Part shown: positions 37,501-48,431 of the stretch, one piece after another | Position numbering within the stretch: position 1 is the stretch's first letter | How the letters are laid out: each line of letters starts with the position of its first letter | NCBI GenBank assembly: GCA_030544235.1 | Contig: CM060470.1 | Span: 31,422,809-31,486,808 of the forward strand | Source of the DNA: Lepturacanthus savala | Lineage: Eukaryota; Chordata; Actinopteri; Scombriformes; Trichiuridae | Direction: 5' to 3' | Length of the DNA: 64,000 nucleotides | Made by a program: the position numbers and the translations under genes | The notes under the pieces: generated by a model | Database searches by the model: none | What the model was told of the DNA's origin: nothing | The model's input: the letters and a program-made list of their open reading frames with translations, nothing else

Positions 37501-38850
37501 CACAGACTGATTCAAATGTATCTGTAAAAATTGGATTGAATTGATATGAAAATGCAGTTGCAATAAAGCGGCTTCTGGCACAAAAGATCACATCATTTGA
37601 AATCCAGGTGGAGGTTGTTATGCTATTGTTGGCCACAAGAAGAAAAAACTTGATTGAAGCATAATATCTTGCAATACAATTTGTTTTGTCAAGTCAGAAA
37701 GGGTCAGGAAATGGGCAGAAGTAAGCCTTATTGGAATGCAGAACTAAAAGAAACTGGTAACTGATTGGTAACTACATAACAATATGTTATTCTATTGAAT
37801 CAACTTTTGAAGCTAAAGCTCTTTACATTAGCATAGCCTTTTTAAAAAAGTAAAATTTTATTCACTGTAAAAGACAGAAAAGGGAGATCAAGATGCTGTT
37901 TATACTACTTGTTCATTAATAGTTTATTGTTAATAGTGTTCAGTAGTGTTCACTGTTTTTCTTTCTGTTTTCATCTATAGATGACTCACCGTAGACTCTG
38001 TCCTGTTTACCCCCCCCCCCCCCCCTCTCTCACACACACACATACACACACCTTCTGTCCATTGGGGCAAAAAGTTAGACAAAGCCCAGTGGGTGGTCAC
38101 TTCTACGCAAGGCATTTTGCCCTCGGAGTCATGCCTCCATCTGACAAGAAAAGAGACTGAAAGAGGGGAGGGAGGAAGAAACTCTGAAATAGAAGGCTGA
38201 GGAAGGGAGTTTTTAAATGGACTTAATGGATCGCAGCCATTACTGGAAAAGTTAGCGGAAGAGGCTAAAACATATAATGTCGGCTAGAGAGAGTAGGCTC
38301 TGGGTACTTCAGCGATAGAGACAGGGGAACTCTGATGGCAGCTGGCAGCTGTACAAAAAGCAAAAAGAAGCAGAAGAAGATGAGAAAGAAGGATGGGAGG
38401 GTTTAAGAGACGAGGGGAGCACATCTCTTGTATAAAGGGTAAATGTGTCAGGCATGATGTTCCCCTCTTTCTGGGCCAGAAATGTCTTTGTGTGATGCCA
38501 TGGTGACAGCTAGTGTGTTGGCGGAAGCTGATGTCATTGTGGGCTTGGTTCTTAAAAGAGAAGCCAGTGTCTGACCAGAAAATCAGGAAATGAGACCTGC
38601 TGTGTACACATGCTGGCACTATTAGTTCCACACATTCACACAAACATTTAAGAGTGTACACATTTTATTATTAAACAACGAAATGCACTTAACAACAGAG
38701 ATATATCATATATACAATGGAAAACAATCTACAAGAAGTAAGTTTCATATGAGTGAATTTTGCAATATTATTTAATATAATTTAATATTTTGCTTATTTG
38801 CAAATGTACATGAACACACATTTTTTGTGTGCCAAAATGTCTGCTGGCTG
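37499..38850. other. Intergenic, no gene seen
   Basis: Includes a poly-C run at 38010-38025 followed by CT and CA tracts. The 125-aa minus frame at 38284-38661 has no recognisable domain. Confidence -1.
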
Positions 38851-40175
38851 TCAGCAGCAGCCATTAGATGACATCAATCCCTCTCTCTCCCGCTGTTTCC
38901 ATCTGCAATTTAAAGTTTGACTTAAAGTTAACTTAAAGTTCAGTTCAATGAGTTCCTCATGCTCCTTTAAAATCATTTCTTTTCCAGCAATGAATGCTGC
39001 GCTGTATGGGTCCCTAACCCAGTCAAGGCATTCTGTGAAGTCTGAAGAGAAATAAAATGACAACTTCTCCTCAAGAGTTTTCAAATGTGTGCCAATCACG
39101 CTCCATCAGTGCAGACACCTGTGCAGTTTTCCCACGTAAGCCCACTTTTGTCAAGATATTCCGACGTGACCCGAAAGATTTCCTCTCTTGTTGATTTTTC
39201 TGGCAGTGCCTTGCAAAATAGGAAATTTTCTCTAATGGCTTCTCCATCCACAAAACGCACGTTGGCCAAGAGCTGACAATGTCCACTAATATCCGTTGAT
39301 TCATCAAGTTGCAAGGCAAATTTCTTACTGATGCAAATCTTTTCCAAAATAACAGCTTCAATGTCCGCAGACATGTCATCAATATGTCTGGCACTTGTGT
39401 TATCTGAGAGAGGCACTTTAGCTATGTCTTTGGCTGCGTCAGGGCTGAGCATCTCATTTACGATGGCTTTACAAGCTGGCAGTATTAATGTTTCTGCCAC
39501 AGTGTGGGACTTTTTCGATTTAGCTACCAGTTCAGCAACAAGGTAGCTAGCTTTGAGGGCTCTCTCGTTTACCTTTGTAATTTTTTTCAAAAACGTTGCC
39601 TGTTTCTTATTGTTTGTACATAAGCATACAAAATAGTCCATCCACTTTTTTTGAATGGAAGGGTGTTTCGTTTGGAGATGGCGTTTAAGCTTGCTTGGCA
39701 CCATGGCGCTATTGAATAGCTTCTCACCACACACCAAGCACAGCGGAGTCAGTGCCGTTTCATCCCCGGTGAAAGTAAATCCAAATGAAAGATAGCTTTC
39801 GCTATATTGCCTCAAGCTCACTGTCTTGTCTTTTTTCTTTTGTCGACCACTTGTACTAGGGCCTTCATCTGGGTCCGAATTTTGTCCAGGGCCCTGTTCG
39901 GAATTTTCATTTTCCCTTCTCAAAAACTTCTCCATCACTGTCACTTACTCGTCTTGCTGTGATCGCAAACTGCCACTGTCGCATGGCGCGAAGCTCTAAC
40001 TCTATTGTTTTTACAGGCATTTATAGCCCTCTGCTGCCACCCACTGAAATAGAAGACTATTACATTGTCTGCCACACTTTATTACAGCACAGACAGCCGA
40101 CAATGGTTAATTCTGTGATATTAGATAATTTCCCACGGCACACCTGACGATCGGCACAGTGGTTGAAAATCACTG
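38851..40175 (-). pseudogene. ZBED-type hAT transposase, internally deleted
   Basis: On the minus strand, 39944-39096 encodes 282 residues. It has an acidic/Ser-rich start, a BED zinc finger with Cys69, Cys72, His89 and His94, and the first catalytic aspartate in LQLDESTD (Asp214). It ends at WENCTGVCTDGA, where the second aspartate (Asp280) is immediately followed by a stop. In another frame, 39099-38851 continues with C-terminal-type sequence (EEKLSFYFSSDFTECLDWVRDP). The central few hundred residues have therefore been lost in a deletion that also shifted the frame. The 5' terminus at 40175 starts CAGTGATTTTCAACCACTGT and then GTGTGCCG, a hAT terminal pattern. The other terminus was not found. 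It resembles ZBED5/SCAND3-like transposases but cannot be active. Confidence -1.
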
Positions 40176-40973
40176 ACTTAAGCTAAGCTATATACTGTAG
40201 TTGTTGGGATGTTTGCCTATGTTGCCAGGCCACTGTCAATCAAATATGACCAAACCACTCACGCAGGCCAGATGAAGCAGATTAGCTAAGGTTTTGACTA
40301 CTAAACTTTTAATGTCGATGAAATCATGTTGAGAAACACTTCAAATTTAAAACCAGGTTTTAAATTTGAAGGAACTTATCATCTGTCCTTTTCTTTTCCC
40401 CCTCATCCCTCTTTCCATGTTTGGGAGCTTTAGCACAGTTGAACTGTGTTGAGAAGATCCTGATCCTGCCACAAACATGCACATACACACACACACACAC
40501 ACACACTGTAGCTTCTGCATACAACATACTGTAGAAATGCACATGCACACATACATAGTATGCGCATGTGCGTTTCAATGCCCTTGCCCTAAATGCTAAC
40601 AAAATGTGCAGCAATCCCGTTGTCTCGCTGTGCTGCAGTGTACTACAAGGCTGTTCCATGTACGTACTTCTCTAGTATTTGGGGATTACTTTGATCTGCT
40701 GCAGTCAGCCCAAAGTAATCATGCTGATCCAAAGCCCTCGAGCTGAACTGGCAGCAGCACTGTGTGGATTTCTCATTTAAGTGAGGATTTGGTTCAGCAA
40801 CAAACTGGATTGTGCCATCCATTACTCTAAATTCTAAACAGCATGTTCGAAACATGCCTTACTGTAGATTTTCAATTGATTCCGGGTGAGACACGTAATT
40901 GTTTTTGATCTGAAAAATGTGACCAACCCAGCAGAATGAAGGCTTTATTTAGTTTTTAGCTTTTTTTCTTTTT

Positions 40974-41004
<31 letters not shown>

Positions 41005-41797
41005 GGGGGGGGGGGGAGGGGGGTAGTTTTTTTCTTCCCCAGACTACATATCTGTTGAAATATAAACTAATCTATTATTCATGTGGTTCTGCTACTGCCT
41101 GGAATCAAACCGTGATGAAACAGCAGGCATGCAATCTGCATGACTGCAAAAAAACAATTAATAGCAGATTTAAAAATTTTAGTCTGTTCGTTTTTTTTTT
41201 TTGTTTTTTTTAATCTGTCTGGCCTTTTTCTCAAGGACAACATCTTATTACAGAGGGAGAAGAAAAACACCAAATGGATGAGACCATAGAGGGATTCTGG
41301 TTAGCCACAACTCTGCTACCCCCTCATCCTCCTCTCTTTTTTTCTCCATCTCCATCTCCTGACTCCCACACTCTCTGCTCTGCTTTATGGCTCCAAGATA
41401 GAGCTGAGACAGACTCACAGACACACACACAGAGTCAGAAAGATTTGTCTAGATCTGTTTTTGTGTTGTGTTAAAATGATTCATATATTCTGGGGCTGCA
41501 GAACTGAGTGTGTGGTTTGTACACACTGTAAATATTTAACTGTGTGTTCACTTGTCTAACTACTCTGATCTCTCCAACAGTTCCCTACAGAATATAAAGG
41601 AAACAACAAAATTCTGTACTCAATATGCAAAAAAACATGAACAAAACCACTGTAACATAACATCTATGAAACTAAGAAGACAGATGTACTTTATTTCTTA
41701 ATTTAATAAATTCTTCATGTTCTTTATTGTCAATTTTATTTGTGTATGTTGTTAATTTTCAATAATTCAGCATTAAACGAAAAGGAACCGAATATAG
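40176..41797. other. Intergenic with CA and poly-G tracts
   Basis: A CA run at 40485-40506, a GT run then 29 G at 40988-41016. No exon recognised. Confidence -1.
40988..41023. repeat. Poly-G tract
   Basis: 29 consecutive G, one A, then six G, preceded by a short GT repeat. Confidence -1.
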
Positions 41798-41850
41798 TCA
41801 GAAGTCAGTCATTTTCTATACCTGCTTATTCCTCATTAGGGTCGCAGGGA
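41798..41850 (-). repeat. S1 SINE, 53-bp tail-only copy with perfect 14-bp target duplication
   Basis: Contains only the 3' end (CAGTCATTTTCTATACCTGC, TTATTCCTCATTAGGGTCGC). GGAACCGAATATAG is perfect at 41784-41797 and 41851-41864, so this is a real but extremely 5'-truncated insertion. Confidence -1.
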
Positions 41851-43040
41851 GGAACCGAATATAGGAGACACAAAATTTCACAGATATAGGGTTGCATCTG
41901 GTTTCATAAATGCAGTGCAAACAAATTGTACATTTGATAAGACATGTACATACATTAAGATAAGGAGAGACATGCAAATACAGTTATTGTAAGTAAAAGG
42001 CTACAACTTATGTTAAAAGTGTGGATGTCAATCTACATATCAGTTTTGAAATTGTGTTGATAGGCCAAGTAAAAATGGATTTATAATAAATATTTTACTT
42101 TGCACTTTTTCCAGTATAGTGTAACAACCTGGGCATGTTACTGTTATGTGTTTCTAAATAAATTAGTTTAGGCCCACATTCTGTTCTGTTAGGTGATAGT
42201 AGGAATTTCCTGAGGGTCTGTGAATGTGTCCTGGAGTAAGATGGTTGCGGCCCTGTGTACACACAGGAGTCTGTGTTAGCGTGAGAAAGTAGCACCTAAA
42301 CCAGCTAACGCCTTAGCGTGTGGTTTTCGAGAGACATTACAATACTTTCATTATGTTGGCTACATGATCGGTGCAGGAAGAAACATGACAATGGAGCTTT
42401 GAATCATAACTTAAAGTACTGGGAAGCAAAATGAGGAGGAGTGCCGTGATACAGAGCTTTAGAGTGTAAAGAAAGTGCTGTTGCAGGACAGCACTTTGAT
42501 ACATAAGTCTATGGGATTTAAACTTTTATTTTTGTTAAATATTTGTTTGTGGCATAAATGCTTTAATTGTGCAGTAGCTAGGAGTAATGGGAGAGATAGC
42601 CAGGGAGACATGGAGCATGCAAGGTGCTACTGCTGCTTAAAAAAAGGCTCCCTATGGCCAGTGCTCTACCCCTACACCATCACAGCACACCAGGGATTTT
42701 AACTTTTAATGATAATACTGATGTTTTGAATATCCATCCCAAAAAAAAGAATCCATTCCACAAAAAATGATGCACACCATTGTGCATGCTCAAGTTATAT
42801 CCAAAAGCTGAGGTTGATCTAACTGTTTTGGTGCCTTTAGTCTGTTCGTTTCTGTGATTAGTGAAAATCTACTGGAACATCTTTTGTGAAACCTAACCAG
42901 AAGTAGAATTGGCCAGACTGGCCCTTTAATTTTGTGTTGGACCCCAAAATTTCCACAATTGTTTAAGTGTTTTAGTGGCTTATTGTGGTTCCAGCTGGTC
43001 AATAAGTGACAGATGACAGATGTCTGCCCTGGTGATTCAG

Positions 43041-43041
<1 letters not shown>

Positions 43042-43113
<72 letters not shown>
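43042..43113. repeat. (TA)n microsatellite
   Basis: About 36 uninterrupted TA units. Confidence -1.
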
Positions 43114-43116
<3 letters not shown>

Positions 43117-43639
43117 GCAAATATTGCCACATGTTTGTTGTGCTGCACATTTACATGTCAGATAGAAGGTTGACCATTAGGTATGTGCTCTTCAAGAGAA
43201 AATTCTGTTGTCCTTTACTCATTTGAAGTAGGAAAAACTATGGTTAAAACTAATGAGACATATATACATGACTCTTTTTCCTTTGTCTGTGTAGATAAGG
43301 AGAGGAGGAGAGTGCCAACAGCAGGGAATGAACGACAAGAGGCGGCTTGAAGGAAGGAGTTAAGTGGATGAAAGGAAAGTAGAGAGGAGGAACGTAGGAA
43401 GGAGCTGTCCTATTGCTTGGCACATCTGCTCTGCGCTTCTTTTTTGTCCTCCTGTCGTCACTCTGTCTTTTCACTTTCAGACCATTGTTTGGTAGGCAAA
43501 CACACATAGGCGCAGCCCATTGCAGTGTGTATAACGTCCTGTGTCGCTTATTCCCACCAGCTGCTTATGGGCTTGTGATAAGCAGTTGTAATTAGAGATT
43601 TAAACATTCACCTCACTCTCTTTCTTTCTTTTCTCTTCC

Positions 43640-43689
43640 TCTCTCCCTCCCTCTCTCTCTCTCTCTCTCTGTCTCTCTCCCTCTCTCAC

Positions 43690-43720
<31 letters not shown>

Positions 43721-43760
43721 AACAAACTACTAAATCACTCTCTTTTATCATTAAATGACT

Positions 43761-43817
<57 letters not shown>
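43640..43817. repeat. CT and CA microsatellite cluster
   Basis: CT-rich runs at 43640-43690 and 43768-43817 with a CA run between. Confidence -1.
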
Positions 43818-43820
<3 letters not shown>

Positions 43821-45184
43821 ACTCATTCACCCAAACTGGCACGTTTCTGTTTCTCCCCCTCTTCTTTCTCTCTCTCTCTCTCCCTGATGGGATGTCAGTA
43901 GGAGATTTTTAGCCTATGGGTGTAGATGTGGAGAGAGCTGGGAGTTGATTTCTCTTACTCTCTCTCTTTTTGTGTCTCAAAGTGGTTCAGATCTTTGAAG
44001 CTGAGATCCGATTGTCTCTGGATGTTATTTGCCAGCTAAAAGCAACTGATTAAGAATTACGGGGAACTGTCGCTGCACAGGTATGTTGCTACTTGTCTCC
44101 CATTTGTCTGTGTGTGACCTTTGTGAATTTATCCATGTCACATAGGACCTGCTGCCTAGCACAGTGTTGGACCATTGGCGATTTGATTTTCACTCTTTTA
44201 TTTTATTTTCTTTTAGTTTATATATTTGCTTACTATATTTACTTTATTTACCATATTGATTACACTGTGTGGGCCTTTTTTCCCTTTTTTTCCTCCTTGT
44301 TTTCACCTTCTTGCATACTGTTATTTGCCCCAAGATGTTGCATGTGTGCCTGGCTGGCAGCGGAACAAAAGAAACAGGTTTGTTGGCTTGTTCATTGCAC
44401 ACACAAACAGACTCTTCTCTAAAAAAAGCATTTGGGGGTCTGGAAGTCAGCTGGGAAATTATCCCAGTTTCAGAGGACCTTGAGCAGTTTCCTCCCAAAT
44501 GCTGTGTGGTTGTGTGACATCTGCAGTGTGTGATGTTGAGACAGGAGAGAGAGAAAGAGAGAGGTAGAGACAGATAAAAGTAAAACACAAGAATAGCAGC
44601 ACTGTAGTGGGCAGACAGGGAAAAAAAGATCGGGGAGGAGAAGGAGAGGAAGACAGGTTTTATAGTCTTTAAGGGCTTTTATCTGAGTAACAGACAAGAA
44701 CATAACTCTGGCTGCTTTTGTTTCACAGGGGCTCACAGATGGGCTCATTCAGACAGTAAAGGGTACACACCCCTGTATGTGTGTCTGTGTGCGTTAGTGT
44801 AGAAACATGTTGACATCAAACCTTTGGGACAATATGATGCAGGGTTTTTTACACGTTAAAAAAACGTGAAAAAAATGAATCATTGTAAACTGATGTATGA
44901 AGAAGAGCAGCCAAAAAGAGATTCAGAACTCCCCCACCCTGTCAAAACGTGTGTTTGTGTGTGTGTGTGTGAGAGAGAGAGAAAGAGAGAGAGAGTGTGC
45001 TATACCCATCTGTCTCCTTGCTCAGCCAGATTGTTGGGCCTCAGTGTCTGGTATCACTCCTTCCCTGAACCTGAAAGATTATCTCACCCATTTCCACACT
45101 GCCATTTTCCAGCAGTTGCTTCCCGGTTTCTCTTTTTTTTTTTTATTGGTTTGGAATGTGTGCTGCTATGGTCCTAGGGGGTAA

Positions 45185-45554
45185 AGCCTATTTTATACTT
45201 CTGCATATATAGCTACAGCATCGACGCAGACCCCTACGCCGTAGGCTGACACGCACCTCCAAAAAATCTCAACTATGCTTCGCATCAACGCAAACTGCAA
45301 GGGCTGTGATTGGGTGGTCATACATGTCGCCTCTCTGTTGCCTGCCATTCATTATTTGCAATAAAAGAATTTTCTCTTTGATATCGATAATCTCCAACAC
45401 ATCCAGCCAGGTGGCCAGGCCAGGTGCAAAAAAAACAGGCACAAAAAATTCAGTACAGGCAGAGCAACTTGTTCTCTCAACTCTGAACTTCAAATGCATA
45501 AGGTCTGTGTCACGTCGACAGCGTAACTATGTTCACAGAAATATAAACTAGGCT
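45185..45554. mobile_element. PIF/Harbinger-type MITE with TAA duplication
   Basis: The left end AGCCTATTTTATACTTCTGC and the right end (reverse strand) AGCCTAGTTTATATTTCTGT are inverted repeats with three differences in 20. TAA flanks both sides (45182-45184, 45555-45557), matching the 3-bp TWA duplication of Harbinger elements. The 370-bp inside is CpG-rich (GACGCAGACCCCTACGCCG) and has no transposase, so it depends on an autonomous relative. Confidence -1.
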
Positions 45555-46054
45555 TAAGACAGCAAGCAGCAAATGTCTGAAACCTGTAGTCTGTCTTAGT
45601 CACCAATCTCCCTGATAATTATAGATTGATTTATGAGAAAGGGAAGACAATGACAAGACTTTTCCTCCCACAAGGACACTTTTTTGATGGATCTGCTGCT
45701 GTCAGAGCTCCAATGGTGCTCAAGGAATATGCAGCCCCCCTTTGGTTTCACTCCTGTAAAGCAGACCACCGACCGTGTTGTGACACTGAAGCCCCGCGTG
45801 AGGAAGTTTATAGTGGTTGTGAAAGTCAAAAAATACAACTGGCAACACAGTCACCAGCTGTTACCTGGAATGTGTCTGTCTGCAGTCTGATCAGTCAAAC
45901 TGGTCAAAAGCCTTTGTCTACATTTGTGATGTCAAACTCTTTGCCCATCTACCAGTCAACTGATCTATTCTTAGATGGGACTGGTCAGTTACCACATGTA
46001 CTCGATTTCCTTAGCATCTCCTCTGTCAGACAGCCGCCTCAGTAACTCCTTCTG

Positions 46055-46091
<37 letters not shown>

Positions 46092-47561
46092 GTATACACA
46101 TAGACACAGACAGGGAGCAGATAGATGCATTTCATGGGCCTGACGTCAGAGGGACAGCTGACTGGGCAGACAAAAGTGGGGGTTGGGATGGGATTAACGG
46201 GGGCACCATTCCTCTAGAAGAAGCCATAGATTTGTCTCATTCTCAAATCTGATTAGTGCAAATAGTAATTCAATATGTGCTATTTATATTTGGTGAGCTG
46301 TGTGAATTGGAGTCAGATATTTTCATTTTGGCTGAATGTGAGATGTGTGATTTAAAGTGAAGACGAGGTCATTGTGTTGCTACTGATTTTTTCCTTTTTA
46401 TACTGACTGATTTATGACTGATTAACAAATTGTGATCACATCCGATGCATTTACTTTTTTTGTATTTCTCAGGTTTCGGTAAATTGAAACTTTATGTCGC
46501 CATTAAGATGTCATTGACTATTCTTATAAATAAACAAAGCCCATGGGACAGGGCAATTGGCCCTCACCACCAGCAGCTAAAGCTAATGACAAGTGGTGGT
46601 TTGCAATTCTGGCAGCAGCAGCGGGAGAAGAAGTAGAAACGTGTTATTTGGGAGTGGGAAACTTCCTGGAGGCTAAGATTAAAATCCAAACCTTTGCGCT
46701 AACATTTTCTGAAAACAATATAATCAAAAAAGGCAGGGGCTATCTGCGTGGAGTCAATACTAAACAGGTGCTCCAGTTGAAAGGAAGGTCGACCAAGCCC
46801 TGTAGGACAGTGGTCTTTGTCAGAAGAGGGTGTTTCCCATGTGACCTCATTGCTCTATAGAAGACTTCCTCATCTTAATGTGTACTTGCTGTTGGTAAGG
46901 GTGGCCTCGCAGACTTTGTTTTCCCTTCCAGAGCTATTATTGAACCCTATGTCAGTAGAGGGACATCAGTGTCAGGGGCAGTGTGTAGGCTTGTCAGGAC
47001 TTGTTACTGCTACATTTTGCATGCACATGTATTGGCAATAAGAATCGGTAGAGCTGCATTTTACGTGTACATGGAGTGGTAAGAAGAGTTTTGTTTGCAA
47101 AGAGAATAAGATTATGGTTATGAGACTAATTCAGAGTGTAGGAGGTGAAGTGACTTGATTGTATGGCATGGCAAAGGAGTGTGGCCAAGGAAGATGATTG
47201 AAGACTTTCTCAGCGAGAAAATAAAAAGAGAGGGGAGGAAGGGACGAAAAAACAAAACAGAGAAAGAGCAGCTCATGAGACAGCTGTTTCTCTCTTTCTG
47301 GAATGTGTATGAGGGCGGGTGCATGAAATGTATCCACCATACCCATCACTATGTAGCCCCCAAACACACTCATACAACTACATATGCACACTCACACAGG
47401 CTGTCCTTGCACACAAACCCTGGTCCACCTAGCGGGTTCTGGTTCTCTTGCCTGCAGCTAGACACTTTATATTAGTGCAGAATTTGAGCTATGCTAATGA
47501 TTTAAACAGGATTGGTTAAGCATTCCCTTTAAAAAACACAGCTTTGATCTAGGTGGTGTGA

Positions 47562-47563
47562 AG

Positions 47564-47642
<79 letters not shown>
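47562..47642. repeat. (GT)n microsatellite
   Basis: GT run with two GTAT interruptions. Confidence -1.
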
Positions 47643-48406
47643 TTGGGAGGGATTTACACTGAGATGAAAGATAATGTCAAGCTGTGATGTTTGTGCTCCT
47701 GATTTCAAATATGTCATCTCTCATATTCACCCCTAATCAAATTAGGTCAGTGATTAATGGGGCATGATGGCCTCCCTCTGACAATGCTATGATACTTTCC
47801 CACCTACTACCATGCAATTAAGAATCCCTTTCAGAAAGAAAGAGACGGACGGTATATGACTTGAAAAGTGAGGCGAGAAGTCACTGGAGTGAAGAGACTG
47901 GTTTGAAGAGATGGATGGGATGGAGGGGAAGGGGTCATGTGACGAGCGAAAGTGAAGAGAACATATTAAAGATAAAGTACTTGCTGTCAGTCTAGATACA
48001 GTATATACTCTGTTCATTTCTGTAAGTGCAGATAAGACTTCTGAAGAGAGGGATAATATAGGTAAAGAAACATCTCAGCATGCTCTGGAGGGAATTACAT
48101 TATCTTTGGATTACAGGTTCTGCAGTCAGGTGTGTGCATGTATCCCATGTATGTGTGCGTCTGTGCCATTCACACATCAAATCTGGTCATTTCATGGGCC
48201 TAAATGTACCTCGGTTCCAGGATTTAATACACAATCAACCCTGAACCTCTCCCACCTCTTTTCAATGTGTTCTTACTTTGGCTCAATATTCCGCAGCCAT
48301 TCATCTTTCATACATTACTTCCAATTGACCTTATTTCACAATAGAGAGAGATCAGCTTGACTGGAGCTGGCCACAGGAATACCTCACTGTAACAGGGGGC
48401 TGAGAA

Positions 48407-48431
48407 GATAGATAGATAGATAGATAGATAT
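48407..48431. repeat. (GATA)n microsatellite
   Basis: About six GATA units. Confidence -1.

Larger units (their letters stand above)
41865..45181. other. Intergenic with long microsatellites
   Basis: Holds (TA)n at 43042-43113, CT/CA tracts at 43640-43722 and (CT)n at 43768-43817. A short stretch at 43980-44080 ending in CACAG/GTATGT looks like an exon with a splice donor, but its open frame has a stop and no known domain. Confidence -1.

Noticed and set aside
39085..39546. Plus-strand frames at 39.1-39.5 kb
   Set aside because: Antisense to the hAT transposase remnant.
43980..44080. Exon-like stretch with splice-like borders
   Set aside because: The best frame has an in-frame stop and no similarity I can name.
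45626..46045. 139-aa open frame
   Set aside because: No recognisable domain, no nearby promoter or splice support; length is within chance for this much sequence.
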